Positions 12,101 to 23,877 of a stretch of 64,000 nt of DNA are shown piece after piece; the stretch's first letter is position 1, and the number at the start of each line of letters is the position of its first letter. The DNA lies in NCBI GenBank assembly GCA_015847255.1, contig JADLZK010008803.1:434001-498000 (forward strand). Reading direction: 5' to 3'. Both the position numbers and the translations under genes were made by a program. Under the pieces are notes generated by a model. That model saw only the letters and a list, made by a program, of their open reading frames with translations, was not told where the DNA came from and ran no database searches. The DNA comes from Hyparrhenia diplandra. Lineage: Eukaryota; Streptophyta; Magnoliopsida; Poales; Poaceae.

Positions 12101-13121
12101 TCCCTGAGCAGTGCAGCTCGGTACGACGATGAGCAGGAGGGCCCGGCGTGTCCGCGTGCGCGAGAAGCAGAGGGAAGGAGGAAGACGACGGTGGGTTCCA
12201 CCCGTCGGTGAGAGGAGGAGGGAAGAGCTGGGCCAGGCCGCACGGCTCCTCGAACTGGGCTCGGCTGCCCGTCTCTTATGCTGGGCCGGCCCGTGCGTCG
12301 AGAGAATAGAGAGGGAAAGAGGGATTTGCTGCTGGGCCGAGTTTGGCAAATGAGCCCACGAGCTATCCATCCTTCTTTCTTTTCTTTCTCTATTTTCCTT
12401 CTCTCTTTTATTTCTTTTCTTCCCTATGCTATATTTCATGTATACTAGTAATTCCCCATTTGCTTTTAAGCCAATGTATATACATTTCTTAGGGCCCTTT
12501 ATTTGGCACCCATAAATATATATGCTTAATTGGGAAAAATGTATATTAGTATACATGTTCTTTATATTTCCCAAACAATTCTCCTTTCTTATTTCCATGT
12601 ATGCTTATGCCCATATGTATGTATATACCTTCCTCTTATATTTATTCAGGTATATGTATTCTTAGGATTTGTCATTAGGCTCTAACACATATACTTGCTT
12701 GGAGGGTCATACATATAGACACATATATTGATACTCATGCCCCTAACATTTCCTAGGGTCTATACATTGCCAAGAGCATATATATTCCATAGGCCCATGG
12801 TTATATGCTAGGAATACATAGATAGCTCCCTCATGTGTATCTAGGGTTTGCGGATTTATTCCCGAGAGAAAATGTAAATCATGCTCATGCAAAATTTCTT
12901 CCATAATTCAAAGTCTAGATCGAGAGCACATACCTTGGCCACCATAAGCTTTGCAAGCAAGCAACACATGGGAGTCTACTTCCTATATGGTGGGTTTTGA
13001 ATGCAGTGGTTTTCAAAATGGGGTTTCGAGTTTTAGCGGAAAATAAATCAAGTTTTAGTTGTAATTCGAAAAGTTTAAATTTTAGTGAATTTTAAAATGA
13101 TGCAAAAACACGGGTGTTACA
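9129..13121 (+). mobile_element. Solo LTR, about 4.0 kb, of a large LTR retrotransposon
   Basis: The block begins TGTCACGCCCC and ends GGGTGTTACA, giving the TG...CA ends of an LTR. A perfect 5-bp duplication TGTGA flanks it (9,124-9,128 and 13,122-13,126). I see no second LTR, primer-binding site or gag-pol inside, so it is a solo LTR left by recombination between two LTRs. A TATA-like CTATTTATAGG at 11,649 on the plus strand sets the likely orientation. GC content rises sharply from about 10,980 to 12,300 and then turns AT-rich with many 'tatgtata' pieces. Long open frames in the GC-rich part lie on both strands and look spurious. Very long LTRs occur in some grass gypsy families such as RIRE3/RIRE8, but I cannot name this one. 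Confidence 0.85.
11649..11660 (+). promoter_or_regulatory. TATA box of the solo LTR
   Basis: CTATTTATAGGC lies in the GC-rich central part of the LTR, where the U3/R boundary is expected. A CACGTG G-box core (GGCCACGTGCC) lies about 560 bp upstream, near 11,082. Activity is unknown. Confidence 0.45.
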
Positions 13122-13126
13122 TGTGA

Positions 13127-13540
13127 GCTCTTCGGTAATCCTCATGGGTTTGTGGTTCTTCCTCGTCGTTGGGTTTCCTGTCGGCGGTGGATGTTTTTTC
13201 CGGTCGTCGGTCTTGGATCAACGATGACGGATTTTCTTTTCCCCTTTCCTTTGGCCAAGGGGCTAGCCAATTTTCTTTCAACGGAATCGATTCGCTTTGG
13301 TGATCCGGGGCGATGGATGATGCGTTTTTCCAATGCTTGGTGTTCCTTGACGGAAGCAAAGGTGGACATGGATCGTTGTCGTGGAGTTGACGCTTAACCG
13401 GAGATCGAGAGACGAGGGAGATGAGATTGGTTTCTGAGGACTCAAATGTAATTTTCTTTTTCTTCGAAGTTCAATTTGTAACAGGGGAGGATATATTATG
13501 CCGATGCTTAATATATCTACCTTTTAAAAAAAGAAAAATT
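13127..13540 (+). mobile_element. 3' part of a truncated LINE (tail and A-rich end)
   Basis: The end 'gatgcttaatatatctacc' followed by 'ttttaaaaaaag' is typical of grass L1 tails. There is no reverse transcriptase domain. See 9,075-9,128 for the other half and the degenerate TSD. Confidence 0.5.
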
Positions 13541-13671
13541 ATACGGTGGTATAAGACAACGAATTAAGAAAACTTATACAAACTATGAATTAAGGAAAAC
13601 ACTGAAGTCATGATTATCGACGGAATTTTAAAAGACAAGTTTTTTTAGAAAAAAAAAGTACTCACTTTACA

Positions 13672-13945
13672 GCTGGTCGAACATGCTACCCAAAAACAGC
13701 CCATGTATCATGGATCCCGACACTCACGAACAACGGCCCAGCCCAGTTCATCGTCTCCCATCGCAGTAGGCTTCAGGCGAACCACCTAAACGGAGCAACA
13801 GGCAACGGCTGGCGGCGGCGCCGGGAACGCACGCGCACGCGCCTCCGGCGTACGGTGGTCGGGGAACAGGCTTCGGGCAGGGGCGCCTGAAAGCGTGGCA
13901 CGTTCCTCGAACTCCGCTTTGTTCTGCTCCCGATAGAGGTAAAAT
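13672..13945. repeat. Array module P, copy 2
   Basis: Landmarks match the other copies: 'gctacccaaaaacagcccat', 'atcatggatcccgacactca', 'cccagttcatcgtctcccat', 'ggcggcgccgggaacgc' and 'aactccgctttgttctgctc'. It precedes the 3' end of gene 2. A weak continuation of block Q follows at about 14,030-14,110. Confidence 0.7.
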
Positions 13946-14168
13946 CTAGCAATAATAACCACCATCGTGTAACCGCATTGTTTTTTTAAAGTAAGTGTAA
14001 CCGCATTGTCCGCTTCCTAGCTTAAGTTTTACGGAGATTTATGGATTTGAATCGCCGTTTGCGCAAAGCTTCCCATCATTTGTTGAAACCTACGAATTAG
14101 TATGGACGGTTTGGTTTTAGAATTGTATAGGCTCATTGCCTCGACGCTTCTACATCTAAAACGTTTTA

Positions 14169-14516
14169 GGGGCTGTCTCCGGTTTCCTTAAGTCATGAGA
14201 CTTATTAAGTTAAAAGTAAAAATAAATGACTTATTTTGCTAAATATTAGGGACTTATTAAGTCATGGGACTTATAAATTGGGAATTATCTTTATGTAAAA
14301 CCAACTTCACGTGCAAACTATGGAAACTCCAATAATGGCCACAAGATCTAGATCCGGTGGTAGGGTTTATAAGTTGGTACACTCCTACTTAAAACTTATA
14401 AGTCACCTATTTGTCTCGACTTATACTTGCAACCAAACATGCATGATTTATAAGTCACTCATTTTTTAGTCACCTAACTTAATAAGTCCCATGACTTATG
14501 AAAATGAAACAACCCC
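14169..14516. mobile_element. Tourist-like MITE (TTA target)
   Basis: The inverted ends GGGGCTGTCTCCGGTTTC and, read inward from the right, GGGGTTGTTTCATTTTC bound 348 bp. The flanks are TTA at 14,166-14,168 and 14,517-14,519, the target preference of PIF/Harbinger-derived Tourist elements. Inverted subterminal 'gacttattaagt' units support it. There is no coding content. Confidence 0.8.
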
Positions 14517-14566
14517 TTATTATTATTACTATTACTATTACTATTACTATTATTATTATTTTTTGT
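14517..14566. repeat. Microsatellite (ATT/ACT)n
   Basis: This is a trinucleotide run of about 15 units of TTA/CTA directly against the right edge of the Tourist element. Confidence 0.9.
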
Positions 14567-14989
14567 TGTTTTTGCGATGAAAAGGCGCAGCATTATTAAG
14601 TGACACGCCAGCATCAGGTTACACATAATATTGGCTTGCTTACTTACAGTAAATTTTCCATCATTTGCTTCCAGCGCCAAAATTTTGGAGCAACCAACTA
14701 ACAGTAGTAAGATGGGCCACGGGAGTTCAAGATCACTGACCCAGACTTTTCATCAAGTGAGGAAAACACTGTTAGTGCCAAGTATGTGTTGATCATGTTT
14801 TTCATTAAGAAGAAGAAAATAGTCTCACAAACATAACCAAGAAATAAGAGGGGAAAAGAAAAATACTAGCCATCACAAGTTTAGCAAATGCTTCTCCATA
14901 AAGTTGCAGTTGTTTTCTGGGATTCGGTTACATTATTACATACATTGCCCATTATCATCTTTCAAGCTCAGGTTCTTGAAAATGATACT

Positions 14990-17188
14990 TCAAGCCATGA
15001 CATATTGCTGCAGCACGTTTTCTATGCCAAATAATTTGGATATTATGATCTGATCATATATCACTCCTACTCCAAAGAAAACAACGAAAAGCGCAGCAGC
15101 AAAGAAAATTTTGCCACCACCCATTCCAGTTGGATCAGTGGGTGCAGGGTCTGGCTCTACTGAAGAGCAATTGTGAATAAGCATAGGGCCACACAGCTTT
15201 GGATTCCCATAAAAAGCTGGAGTTTTGAAATGTGCCAAATTGGCCACCAGTTGGAACAGCCCCTTCGAGGTTATTGTTAGAGATATTGAATTCGATAAGG
15301 TAGTGCAGGTTCTCTAGTGCAGCTGGGATTTTACCTATGAGATTATTGTTGGATAAGTCCAAGACCTCCAGGTTTGTGAGATTGCAGATAGATGGGGGAT
15401 CGTTCCAGTTAAGTTGTTGGAGCTGATATTGAGTGAAAGGAGGTCTTTCAACCTGACTAACCTCTCGGGGAATCAGACCTGTGAATTTGTTACTGCATAG
15501 ATTTAGAACTTTTGGGAAAGCAATCGGTATGCGGTATTGACGTGATGGACTATCATAAACCGGTAGATCAAAGAAGCTTGTGTCCAAATGAGCTGCAGTC
15601 TTCTCTCACGGTTAGCATTGGCATATTCATCAATTCTTTCGAATTTCGTAAGGCTGTTGTTTGATATGTCCAAATATACAAGGTAGTTTAGTGTGTCGAT
15701 CCAGGTTGGTATTGGTCCTTTGAGTTGATTTCCATTTAAAACAACATCTCCAAATTTACTAGCTTTGATATCCAAAGAGGTATTTTCCCTGATAGGAGGC
15801 AATTTCCGATGTCCAAAATCTGAATATTCTCAAAACCATAATTTTTGGCATCATCCTGAATTGTTTAGTTAATGAAATTGAGCCCAAAATGAAGTGTGGT
15901 GAGGTTCTTGGAGCTCCTTAGTATCCGAAGTGCATTTGCTATATTTGAAAGACTGTTGTTTCTTAGTGACAAGAAGGAGAGAGACTTCAGATTGCCTAGT
16001 CCTTCCGATAATTGTCCATGGAACTTATTTGAAGATAGTTGTAGTACATCAGGTTTTCGCATGAATATATACTTTTTCGAATTGTGCCACTAAAGTTATT
16101 TAACCCAAGATCCAAGGTTTTTAGATTGGATAAGTTGGAGAAATTGACCTTGGAGAGTTCACCATCAAAACTATTGCTCTTAAGGACGATGGTTATGATA
16201 TTTGTGCGCTTGCTTAGGGTTGATGGCAGCTCCCGACATCTTTGTTGTAACCCAAACGGAGTTCTTGCAATCTCTTGAGCTGACCTATGGAGCCCGGAAT
16301 CTTGCCCACGAAATTGTTTTCTCCAAGATCAAGTATGACCCGACATTAGTGAGTTCGGCTATATGTGTGTCCTCAAGTATTCCATGTAAATTGTTCTTTG
16401 AAAAAGAGAGATGCTCCAACAAGGTAGCATTGAAGAGTCCATCGAGGGGAGAGTTCCACCGAGGTAGTTGTGGCCAGCCTTGAGTACTCACGAGGCATGG
16501 AGCAATCACCAAGCCCCGGGGGATATCGCTTCGAATATGTTGTAACCGAAGTTCAAGCACAGCAAAGGATGGTGATATGTTGCGTAAATGACTTGGAATC
16601 TGCCCAAGAAAGTCCGTTATTGCTGGCATTCAATCTTGATCGATTCTCGCATCCCCTTCCATGTTGTAGATGTAAAATCGTCCCCGTAAAAAACAAGTTG
16701 CTAGAGATGTTAAGTACCAGAGGCTGGCCTGGGGGGTTGAAGATGGCAGCTCATACAGGTCTCCATTGAGCTGGTTGAAGCCGACGCCGAGGACGATGAT
16801 GCTTGTGGATGACACCAATCCGGGCGGCAGGTCACCGGGACAGGTTAATTGTAGGACAAGTTAAGACGCCGCAAGCCGCTGAGGTTGCCAAGAGATGTGA
16901 TACTCCCCTTCAAGGCCTCTAGATGGCAGAGAGACCTCAATGACCACCTTATTTCTGTTGCAGGTGACCCCTTCCCATTTGCAGCAATCAGTGCCTTCTT
17001 TCTCCCATGTTTTGGCAAGACCAGAATCCTGTGAGAGCCCAGAAAGGAATTGGAGAAGAGATTTCTTCTCCTCGCCCGCAAGAACTGATAGGAGTGGCCA
17101 AAGAGATCAACAGGATAAGGGCAACGGCAAGGATAGATATGGGTAATCTACTGCTGTATTTGTTGTATGACAAATAGATTGGCTGCAT
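14990..17188 (-). pseudogene. LRR receptor-like protein gene 2, frame-broken
   Basis: The start at 17,188 (MQPIYLSYNKYSS) matches gene 4 and, more loosely, gene 1. A signal-peptide core, ILAVALILLISLATP, is followed by the N-cap in another frame. Surviving parts include LRRs near 16,845-16,950, FNATLLEHLSFSKNNLHG at about 16,400, NLKSLSFLSLRNNSLSNI near 15,950, and ICNLTNLEVLDLSNNNLIG near 15,370. The GNPKLCGPML C-cap is near 15,190. The last 86 residues are intact, with a PTDPTGMGGGK linker, the membrane segment IFFAAALFVVFFGVGVIYD and a tail ending YVMA; there is no kinase. The tail is about 15 residues longer than in the paralogues. There are at least seven frame changes. A receptor-like protein would need a partner kinase to signal; that is family knowledge. 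Confidence 0.85.
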
Positions 17189-18560
17189 GGCTTCCTATTG
17201 AAATTAGCAAGGAAACCAGATGTTTAACTTGTGTTCAATCTAGAGAAAGTTTCCAATGGTGTAGTACAGGGAAGAACATAAGGTAGAAGAAGTAGGAGGC
17301 TGCTGGTTCTATCTTTCTGTTATAAAGTAGCGTCCACCAGAAAGAAAAATGGACGCAAGGAGCCAAGGATTAGATGTTACAACTATGGTTGTATTTTATG
17401 CAATAGATTGAGCAGGTCGCTTGGCGTCTCATTGGTGGACTACGTTTTTTTTTTTTTTCATTGGTGGACTTGACTACCTGCTCTGGTCCATTAGCAAGCC
17501 CAACTGACCATGCTTCGTGGCTGTACAAAATATTTTCCTGTTTCCAGTCATCCTTGAATCAATCCTTGTTGAATCATTGCAGTCTGCCGTGATTCCTTTT
17601 TTAATATATATATATATAATATAATTCGACTGGTGGAGAGAATCCCCACCTGGCATATATATATTATCCTGTTGCTCTAAAAGCAAGATTCACCTTATGT
17701 GATGACATAAAGTCTGTTGCCAGGAATGTAGACAGTAGACACAACTTACCTAGATTTACCTGATCTCAGGATCTGACCACTTGTTCTTATACCTTCTCTT
17801 AATTAACCAACCTATTGTATTGTATTAACCTCAGTCGTCAGTGGTAACAAAATCTGAGACACAATTTTTATTTTCACGACCGTGTCTGAGCACATATTTC
17901 ATTAAGAGGGAATAGAACAGGTCACACATTAGCCCAAATCAATATATTACAGGAGAGCCATTAGTGACCCTGTATCAGCAATTTATGAAGATCGCACTAA
18001 CTGATGCACCCTTTTTGTTGAACAGGAGAAGACACATACTTTGAGCGAATCAATTTCTGTAGATCTGCAAGATTTGTTTTGTATGACAGAGCATGATCCC
18101 GAAAGGTGCATACTATTTAGAGGAATCATCGGGATCATGGTCAAGGTGGGGACATGGTTTGGAGAGTAACAACAAACAAGACCAATTGGAGGCAAGAAAA
18201 TAAGAAATGCATTGAGGTGATAGGTGAGGGGTGCCCTATTCTGCTTCTAATTCGTCGCGTTGGCCCCAGTTGTTTACTTTCTGGCTTTCATCCTTTTCTC
18301 TGAAGTTTCGGCTGATGCTTGCAGCTATTTTCCATGGCCCTCGTTCCACAGGCGCATGATGGACCTTAAGCGCTCGGCGTAAACTGTGTAGCCTGTGTGC
18401 TTGGGCAAACTGTGTAGGCTGTTTGCAAGGTCTGGCAGACTGAGATCTGAAGGAGAGTGGCGACCCTGATGCTGCCGTGGAGATTGCCTATCAAATCTAC
18501 TCATCAGGTGAATACGGCGATTCTGAAAGTATCGTGGGTTTTGGGCAGCCTCGTTTGGTA
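17189..18560. repeat. Upstream region of gene 2, homologous to upstream of gene 4
   Basis: Blocks such as 'gtacaaaatatt', 'gaatcaatccttgttga' and 'ttgatgcaccctttttgttg' with 'ggaggcaagaaaa' align with about 28,740-28,950 and 29,900-30,600. The shared upstream DNA shows genes 2 and 4 were copied together with their flanks. It also includes a T run (17,447-17,458) and a short AT dinucleotide run near 17,603. No gene is seen. Confidence 0.65.
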
Positions 18561-19230
18561 ATTGTTAGCTGAGATTACGTTGATGATGATTATGGAGTAC
18601 TTGGTTATTATTGGGCTCAGATATTCTTGTTGACTGCAGAACATAAAGTGTGGGTGTTATGACGTCACATGTGGGTGTAATTTTCTCGTCCTGTTGACTG
18701 CAGAACATCAAATGTCTGCCACAACACCGTGCTGAGTTGGTTCTCTTTCTGTTAATTTGTGCATACATGGTCGTTCGTTTCTACCACTCGCATTCAGCAT
18801 AGTAGCGTGGTGGACCCGTCCAACAATTATAAAACTCGACATTTCTTTCAACAATTTATTTATTTATTTATTCTTGATCCATTGGCCTTTTGTCCATGTT
18901 TGGAGCGTGTATATATGTCACATCGTTCACCTATCAAGTCATGTTTGAAATATGGAACCTCTTGGAAGCTGTTTACTAGATTCTCACTATACATGAGAGG
19001 AAACCGACGCGCTCGAATGCGATCTTGTGGTTCTAGTTTATATATCATGTTTGAAATAAATGCATGATTACTAGGAAACATAAGAAGGTTGTGATGATCG
19101 TTGGAGTCGCATTAGAGATGTGTGGCTCCAATAAAACATATCAGTTTGAGTCAAATCAAGTCAGCAAGTTAGTGTCAAACCAAGTCACATTTCATTTTGG
19201 TCGTCTCATTTGTAATTCAATTACCTAGTA
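18561..19230. other. Intergenic sequence, nothing recognised
   Basis: A short direct repeat ('gttgactgcagaacat' near 18,628 and 18,692) is the only structure I see. No coding or RNA gene is supported. Confidence 0.4.
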
Positions 19231-19460
19231 CACTCTCCGCTCCAAATTCTAGGTTGTTTGACTCGCTCCAAATTTAAACACTCATCTTATTCAAAAAAGA
19301 TTGTGGAAACCTAGCCAAATTTAAGTCCTTCTTAAAGAACTTATATTAATAAAGCAAGCTACTACAAAAAAAAATATATTATAAAATTTTTTGAATAAGC
19401 CGAGCGGTCCAACTTGAAGTCAGAAAAAGTCAAAACTATAATTTGGAACAAATTTTGTAG
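19231..19460. mobile_element. Stowaway-like MITE
   Basis: The inverted ends CACTCTCCGCTCCAAATTCT and, from the right, CTACAAAATTTGTTCCAAAT share the TCCAAATT core. The element is flanked by TA dinucleotides (19,229-19,230 and 19,461-19,462), the target of Stowaway (Tc1/mariner-derived) MITEs. It is 230 bp, AT-rich and non-coding. Confidence 0.65.
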
Positions 19461-19609
19461 TAATAATAATCGTGATGTCTGGAATGTCATTTTTCAGATA
19501 AAGGTCTACAATGCCATATAACCTTGATGACTTGAGTATATGGAATGATCACGACACGGTGATATATGACAAGGAATTAAAATAACCTTACAAATCGTGA
19601 TCCCCCTCA

Positions 19610-19890
19610 GTCCATGGTAAGAAGATTCGAGCCCAAACAGGCTACCAAAAAACAGCCCACGGCCTAGCCCAGTTCGTCGTCTCCCATCGGCAGGCTTCAC
19701 CGCTTCTATAGGCGAACCACCTCACCTCCGGCGGAGCAACGGCGGGCGGCGGCGCTGGGAACCATGCACGCGCTTCCAGCTGCGGTGGCCGTGGAGCTCA
19801 AGTACGGGGATCGGGAAACGCGCCCAACGTGGCGCGCCGGCAGCCTCAGCTCCGCTCTGCTCCCAAGGTAATAGACTCCAATCACCACGG
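19610..19890. repeat. Array module P, copy 3
   Basis: This has the full set of landmarks from 'agtccatggtaag' through 'cccagttcgtcgtctcccat', 'aggcgaaccacctca' and 'ggcgctgggaaccatgcacg' to 'ctctgctcccaaggtaatag'. Block Q follows at about 19,900-20,035 and leads into the 3' flank of gene 3. It is the most complete copy and the best reference for the module. Confidence 0.75.
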
Positions 19891-20517
19891 ACAGGGGAGT
19901 AGAGTAGCCGCATTGTCCGCGTCGTCATTGCTTAAAGTTTATTGAAATTATAGACTCAAATGGAAGACTTCAGTTTCACATTTCATTTTGCTCGCCGCTT
20001 GTATAATTTCAAATGCTAACATGATATCATTTTTCTGTGATATTCTTACAAAATATACTTTTTGTTTTTTTTGAAATAAAATATACTTTGTACTCTGAGC
20101 TACAGAGTTTCTTACAAAGAGAAGCCAGGCTAGTTTCTTTTGAACATGTAATGTTAGAATTCAACTATTTTAACGCTGAAAAAGCATCCAATCGATGATT
20201 CTTACATGTTGCAGCTTCTTTTTAGGTCCAGACAAATTTCTCCATCCTCCAATTGTTTCGGCTCTAATGTTATTAACTTATTATATCAAAGAATAATTAC
20301 TGAACACCTAATTCCGAGCTGTGCCTTGGGCCACTAATTCGATCTTTTTTGTTGAAGTGAGAATTCTGGAGATCACACCAAGTTTGACCATGGTGGATTG
20401 GTGACAAGAATTACAATAAAGCTGTAGCAGCTGTTCATTTGTTTCTTTGCTCAGTTACAACAATAACTTGTCTGCAAACCCATGCACATATTTGTAGCCC
20501 ATTTCTATCGATTTATG

Positions 20518-22746
20518 TTAGCCAAAGTACCAGGATAATACAACCCGATCATATAGCACTCCTACTCCAAAGAAAAGACCAAAGCTGATTGCAAAGATGA
20601 CCTTGCTGCCACCTTGGTTTTCATAGACAATGGACATGGGGCCTTCCTCCGCTGAATTGCATTCAATAAGCATAGGACCACAAAGCTTTTGGGTTACCAT
20701 CAAAGCTGGAGGTTGTAAATGTCTTGAATCGCCGGTGGTTGGCACAGCCCTTCTAGGTCATTGAAAGAAACATCAAATTCACTAAGGTATGTAGATTGTT
20801 CAGCCCTGCAGGATTGCACCCGATTAGGTGGTTGCTTGATAAGTTGAGCACTTGCAGGTTTGTGAGGTTGCTGATTGATTGAGGGATCTCTCCATATAGT
20901 CTGTTGGAGCTCAAATTTAGTGAAATGAGTCCTTTTAATTGACCAATCTCTTCTGGGATGGTGCCAGTGAAGTTGTTCTTGCCTAGATTTAGCTCTTTAG
21001 GAAAGGCATTGGTAATGCGGTATTGAAGTGACTGATCCTTATAAACTGGAAGCTCAAAAAACTTTGTTACAACCTTGTCTGTTTTGAGCATTTGCAGCTC
21101 TGTTAATGATGTTGGAATTTCTCCTGTAAGGCTGTTATTTGATAAATCTAGGTAGAAGAGGGAGTTTAGGTTGCTGATCCAGTCAGGTATTGGTCCAGAT
21201 AGTTTATTGTTATATAAAAATAGTATCTCCAGATTTGTGAGCTTTGCTAACCATTGGGGTATCTTTCCAGACAATGAACAATCACTCATGGAAAGGACCT
21301 GAAGGTTCTCAAACCCATCAATTACTTCATCCTCTGGCATGGCCTCGTTCTTCTCGGTTAAACCCAATTAGCAAGGTGATTAGGTTCCTGCAACTGCTAA
21401 GTATTTGAAGTGCAGTTGTAATATTTGTAAGGTGGCTGTCAACAAGTGATATGAATGAGAGAAACTTGAGACTGCTAATTCTTTCTGACAACTGGCCATG
21501 GAAGTTATTTGAAGATAGCCGCAGTGCAGTTAGATTGGTACATGAATATATGCTTTCTGGGATAATTCCAGTGAAGTTGTTCCACACAAGATCCAAGGTT
21601 TTTAGATTGGGAAAGTTGGAGAAATTGACCTTGGTGAGTTCTCCACTGAAATTGTTGTTCTTGAGGTCGATGGTTATAAGATTTCTGCAGTTGCTAAGAG
21701 TTGATGGCAGGTCCCCAGACATGTGATTGTAGTCCAAATGAATCTCCTCCAATCTCTTGAGCTCACCAATAGAATCTGGGATATTGCCACCAAATCCATT
21801 CCCTCCAAGATCTAGGGTGACCAGATTAATGAGCTTGCCGATACTTTGGCTGAGTGATCCTTCCAACCGATTATTTGGAAAAAGCGAGGTGCTCCAACAA
21901 GGTAAGATCGAAGAGCTCATTTGGAATAGTCCCACTTGAAGTTGTTATTCTCGGCTTTAAGATATGTCATCATGGAACAATTGCCAATGCACGGAGAGAT
22001 ACTTACGCTGAACTCGATTGTAGCTAAGGTCAAGTAGAACAAAGGATGGTGCTTGAACAGAAAGCACGGTTGGCACAAGACCAATAAAACTGTTGTTACT
22101 AGCATTGAGTGCAACCAGATTCTACATGACCTCCCATGTCTTTGGATGGAAACCGCCTGTAAACAAGTTGCTCGAGACGTTCGGTACTGCAGAGGCGCGT
22201 CTGCAGGAGGTTGCGGATGGCTGGTCTTGCGGTACCCACCGAGTTGGTTGAAACCGACGCCGAAAGCACGGTGATGCTGTTGGACAACACCAATTCTAGT
22301 GGTAGGCCACCGGACAAGAAATTGTAGGATAGATTGAGGCGCAACAAGCCCATGAGGTTACCGAGGAATGGAGAGATGAATCCCTCAAGGCTCCTAGAAG
22401 CCAATAAGACATCTGCGTGACCATCTTATCGAGATAGGCAATGCCTTCCCATTTGCAGCAATGCATTGTCATTCTTCCATGACATGGTGAGGTTGCCGTC
22501 CTCCGAGAGCCCTGCAAGGAACTGGAGGAGGGAGTTGCTCTCCTGTTGGGAGCAAGAGCTTGGGGAGAGGCGAAGAAGAGGAGCGAGAACAATGGCAACG
22601 GCAAGGGAAATCGTGGAAATCTGCTGCCGTGTTTTACGGCATGAGAATTGGAATGGCAAAGATGCTTTTTTCCCCAAGATATGAACATGGGAGAAAGAGG
22701 CATAAGCTGTGCTCGAGAAGCCATAAGCTGTGCTCTGAGAAGCCAT
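20518..22746 (-). pseudogene. LRR receptor-like protein gene 3, best-preserved copy
   Basis: The start at 22,746 (MASQSTAYGF) gives an N-terminal leader with a hydrophobic ISLAVAIVLAPLLRL core and a CSQQESNSLLQFLAGL cap. Two long uninterrupted stretches cover most of the LRR domain. One (21,935-21,327) runs from NNRLEGSLSQSIGKL through the island-flanking repeats. The other (21,367-20,753) runs from DGFENLQVLSMSDCSLSGKI to LNLSSNHLIG. The final 76 codons hold LCGPMLIECNSAEEGP, the YENQGG motif and the membrane segment VIFAISFGLFFGVGVLYD, then stop at 20,518. There is no kinase. Frame changes remain near 22,430, 22,110, 21,930, 21,350 and 20,750. Its closest relative in the window is gene 5, which shares this N-terminus and the upstream DNA. 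Confidence 0.87.
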
Positions 22747-23140
22747 AGGTCCATGTTTGTGTCTGATGGAGAAAGAGCATGAGGGGTTAGGAACAAATTG
22801 GAGCGCTGCTGTTTGATCCTCAGCCAGGTCGTTGTAAAGTCACCTAATGAAAATATCTCTTTGTTTAAAATTATAAGTCACTTTGATTTTTTTTTGGTAC
22901 ATCGATTTTGTGTTTTTTTTTGAAATATTGTTATATCTAGATACATTGCAAAGTTGATCGACGTGGCTCATGCTTTTTGGGCTGCTTAGCCTTCTCTTCT
23001 CTTGATGAAATCCTACCGTTTTCTTAGGGTGACAAATTCATAGTGCCATCCATGTCATGATCGACGTGGCTGCAGTAGGACACACGAGGATTGCAGATTT
23101 TTGGTGGAAACTGAGCTGAAATTGACAACCAGGAAATTGA
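22747..23140. other. Probable promoter region of gene 3
   Basis: The first 50 bp ('gagaaagagcatgaggggtt') match the region upstream of gene 5, where the match stops at the LINE insertion near 36,533. The rest has no counterpart in the window, because the gene 5 copy lost it. No gene is seen. Confidence 0.5.
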
Positions 23141-23329
23141 GCTGGAATTGAAAAAAAAAAAAAACTGAAACTAAGTAGACACGATAATGCATGTTTGATT
23201 TTTCTTGGGCAATTTTTCACGATAAGGTTAAGTCGTTTTTTATCTCCAAAAAACCAACACACCTTTGTTTCCATTTTCACATTAGAAAAGTACACATAGC
23301 AATGTTAAGTGTATTCACTTTATGATGTA

Positions 23330-23877
23330 CTCTCTCTATCCTAAAATGTAAGTGATGCGGAGTTTAGAATTTGTAACTGAACATAAGGTATTCTGGGTTC
23401 CTAACCTCCCTCTCTCCTATATCTCTATAGCAACAAATACTAAGAGGGTGTTTGGATACATTAGTCAGGTGACTAAAGTTTATTCCCTCCCTTTGGATAG
23501 AAGGACTAAAAAGGGACTAAAGAAGAGAGGAAAGAGTGAGACAAATAGAGCTAGACACGTGGACCGAGGAAGAAAGAGAGAGCATTTAGTCATTATAAGT
23601 TGGGACTTCTAAATTTTAATCACCCCTGACTAAAAAGTCACACTTGTTTAGGGTTTAGTTGACTAAAAGCGACTAAAATGGGAGTCCCAATCCAAACAGA
23701 CTCTAAGATTCCTTTTTAACTTTTTGCGCCGGCTGAAATAACAGGTTAGTTACTAAAAAAGAAAGTAGCAACTGAACCAAGTCTCTCCCTCGTAATTAGT
23801 GAGGGGGTGGAGTTTTGCCAAGCTCTTTATTTTGTTTAAAAATCGCTTGGATACCATATATTTTAGGACAAGGGGAG
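23330..23877. mobile_element. Stowaway-like MITE containing a Tourist MITE
   Basis: The left end CTCTCTCTATCCTAAAATGT after a TA, and the right end, read inward as CTCCCCTTGTCCTAAAATAT, share the TCCTAAAAT core. The right-hand TA target base is altered (TC). The same element, with the same nested insertion, is at 50,167-50,728 in the second copy of the duplication. Confidence 0.55.
23444..23703. mobile_element. Tourist-like MITE (TAA target)
   Basis: The ends are GAGGGTGTTTGGATAC and, from the right, GAGTCTGTTTGGATTGG. The flanks are TAA at 23,441-23,443 and 23,704-23,706. Multiple 'gactaaa' units in both orientations fill the interior. It is 260 bp and non-coding. Confidence 0.8.

Noticed and set aside
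10926..12353. Long open frames of 80-230 codons on both strands in the GC-rich part of the solo LTR
   Set aside because: They overlap each other in several frames, have arginine/proline-rich composition and no domain, and lie inside a bounded LTR.
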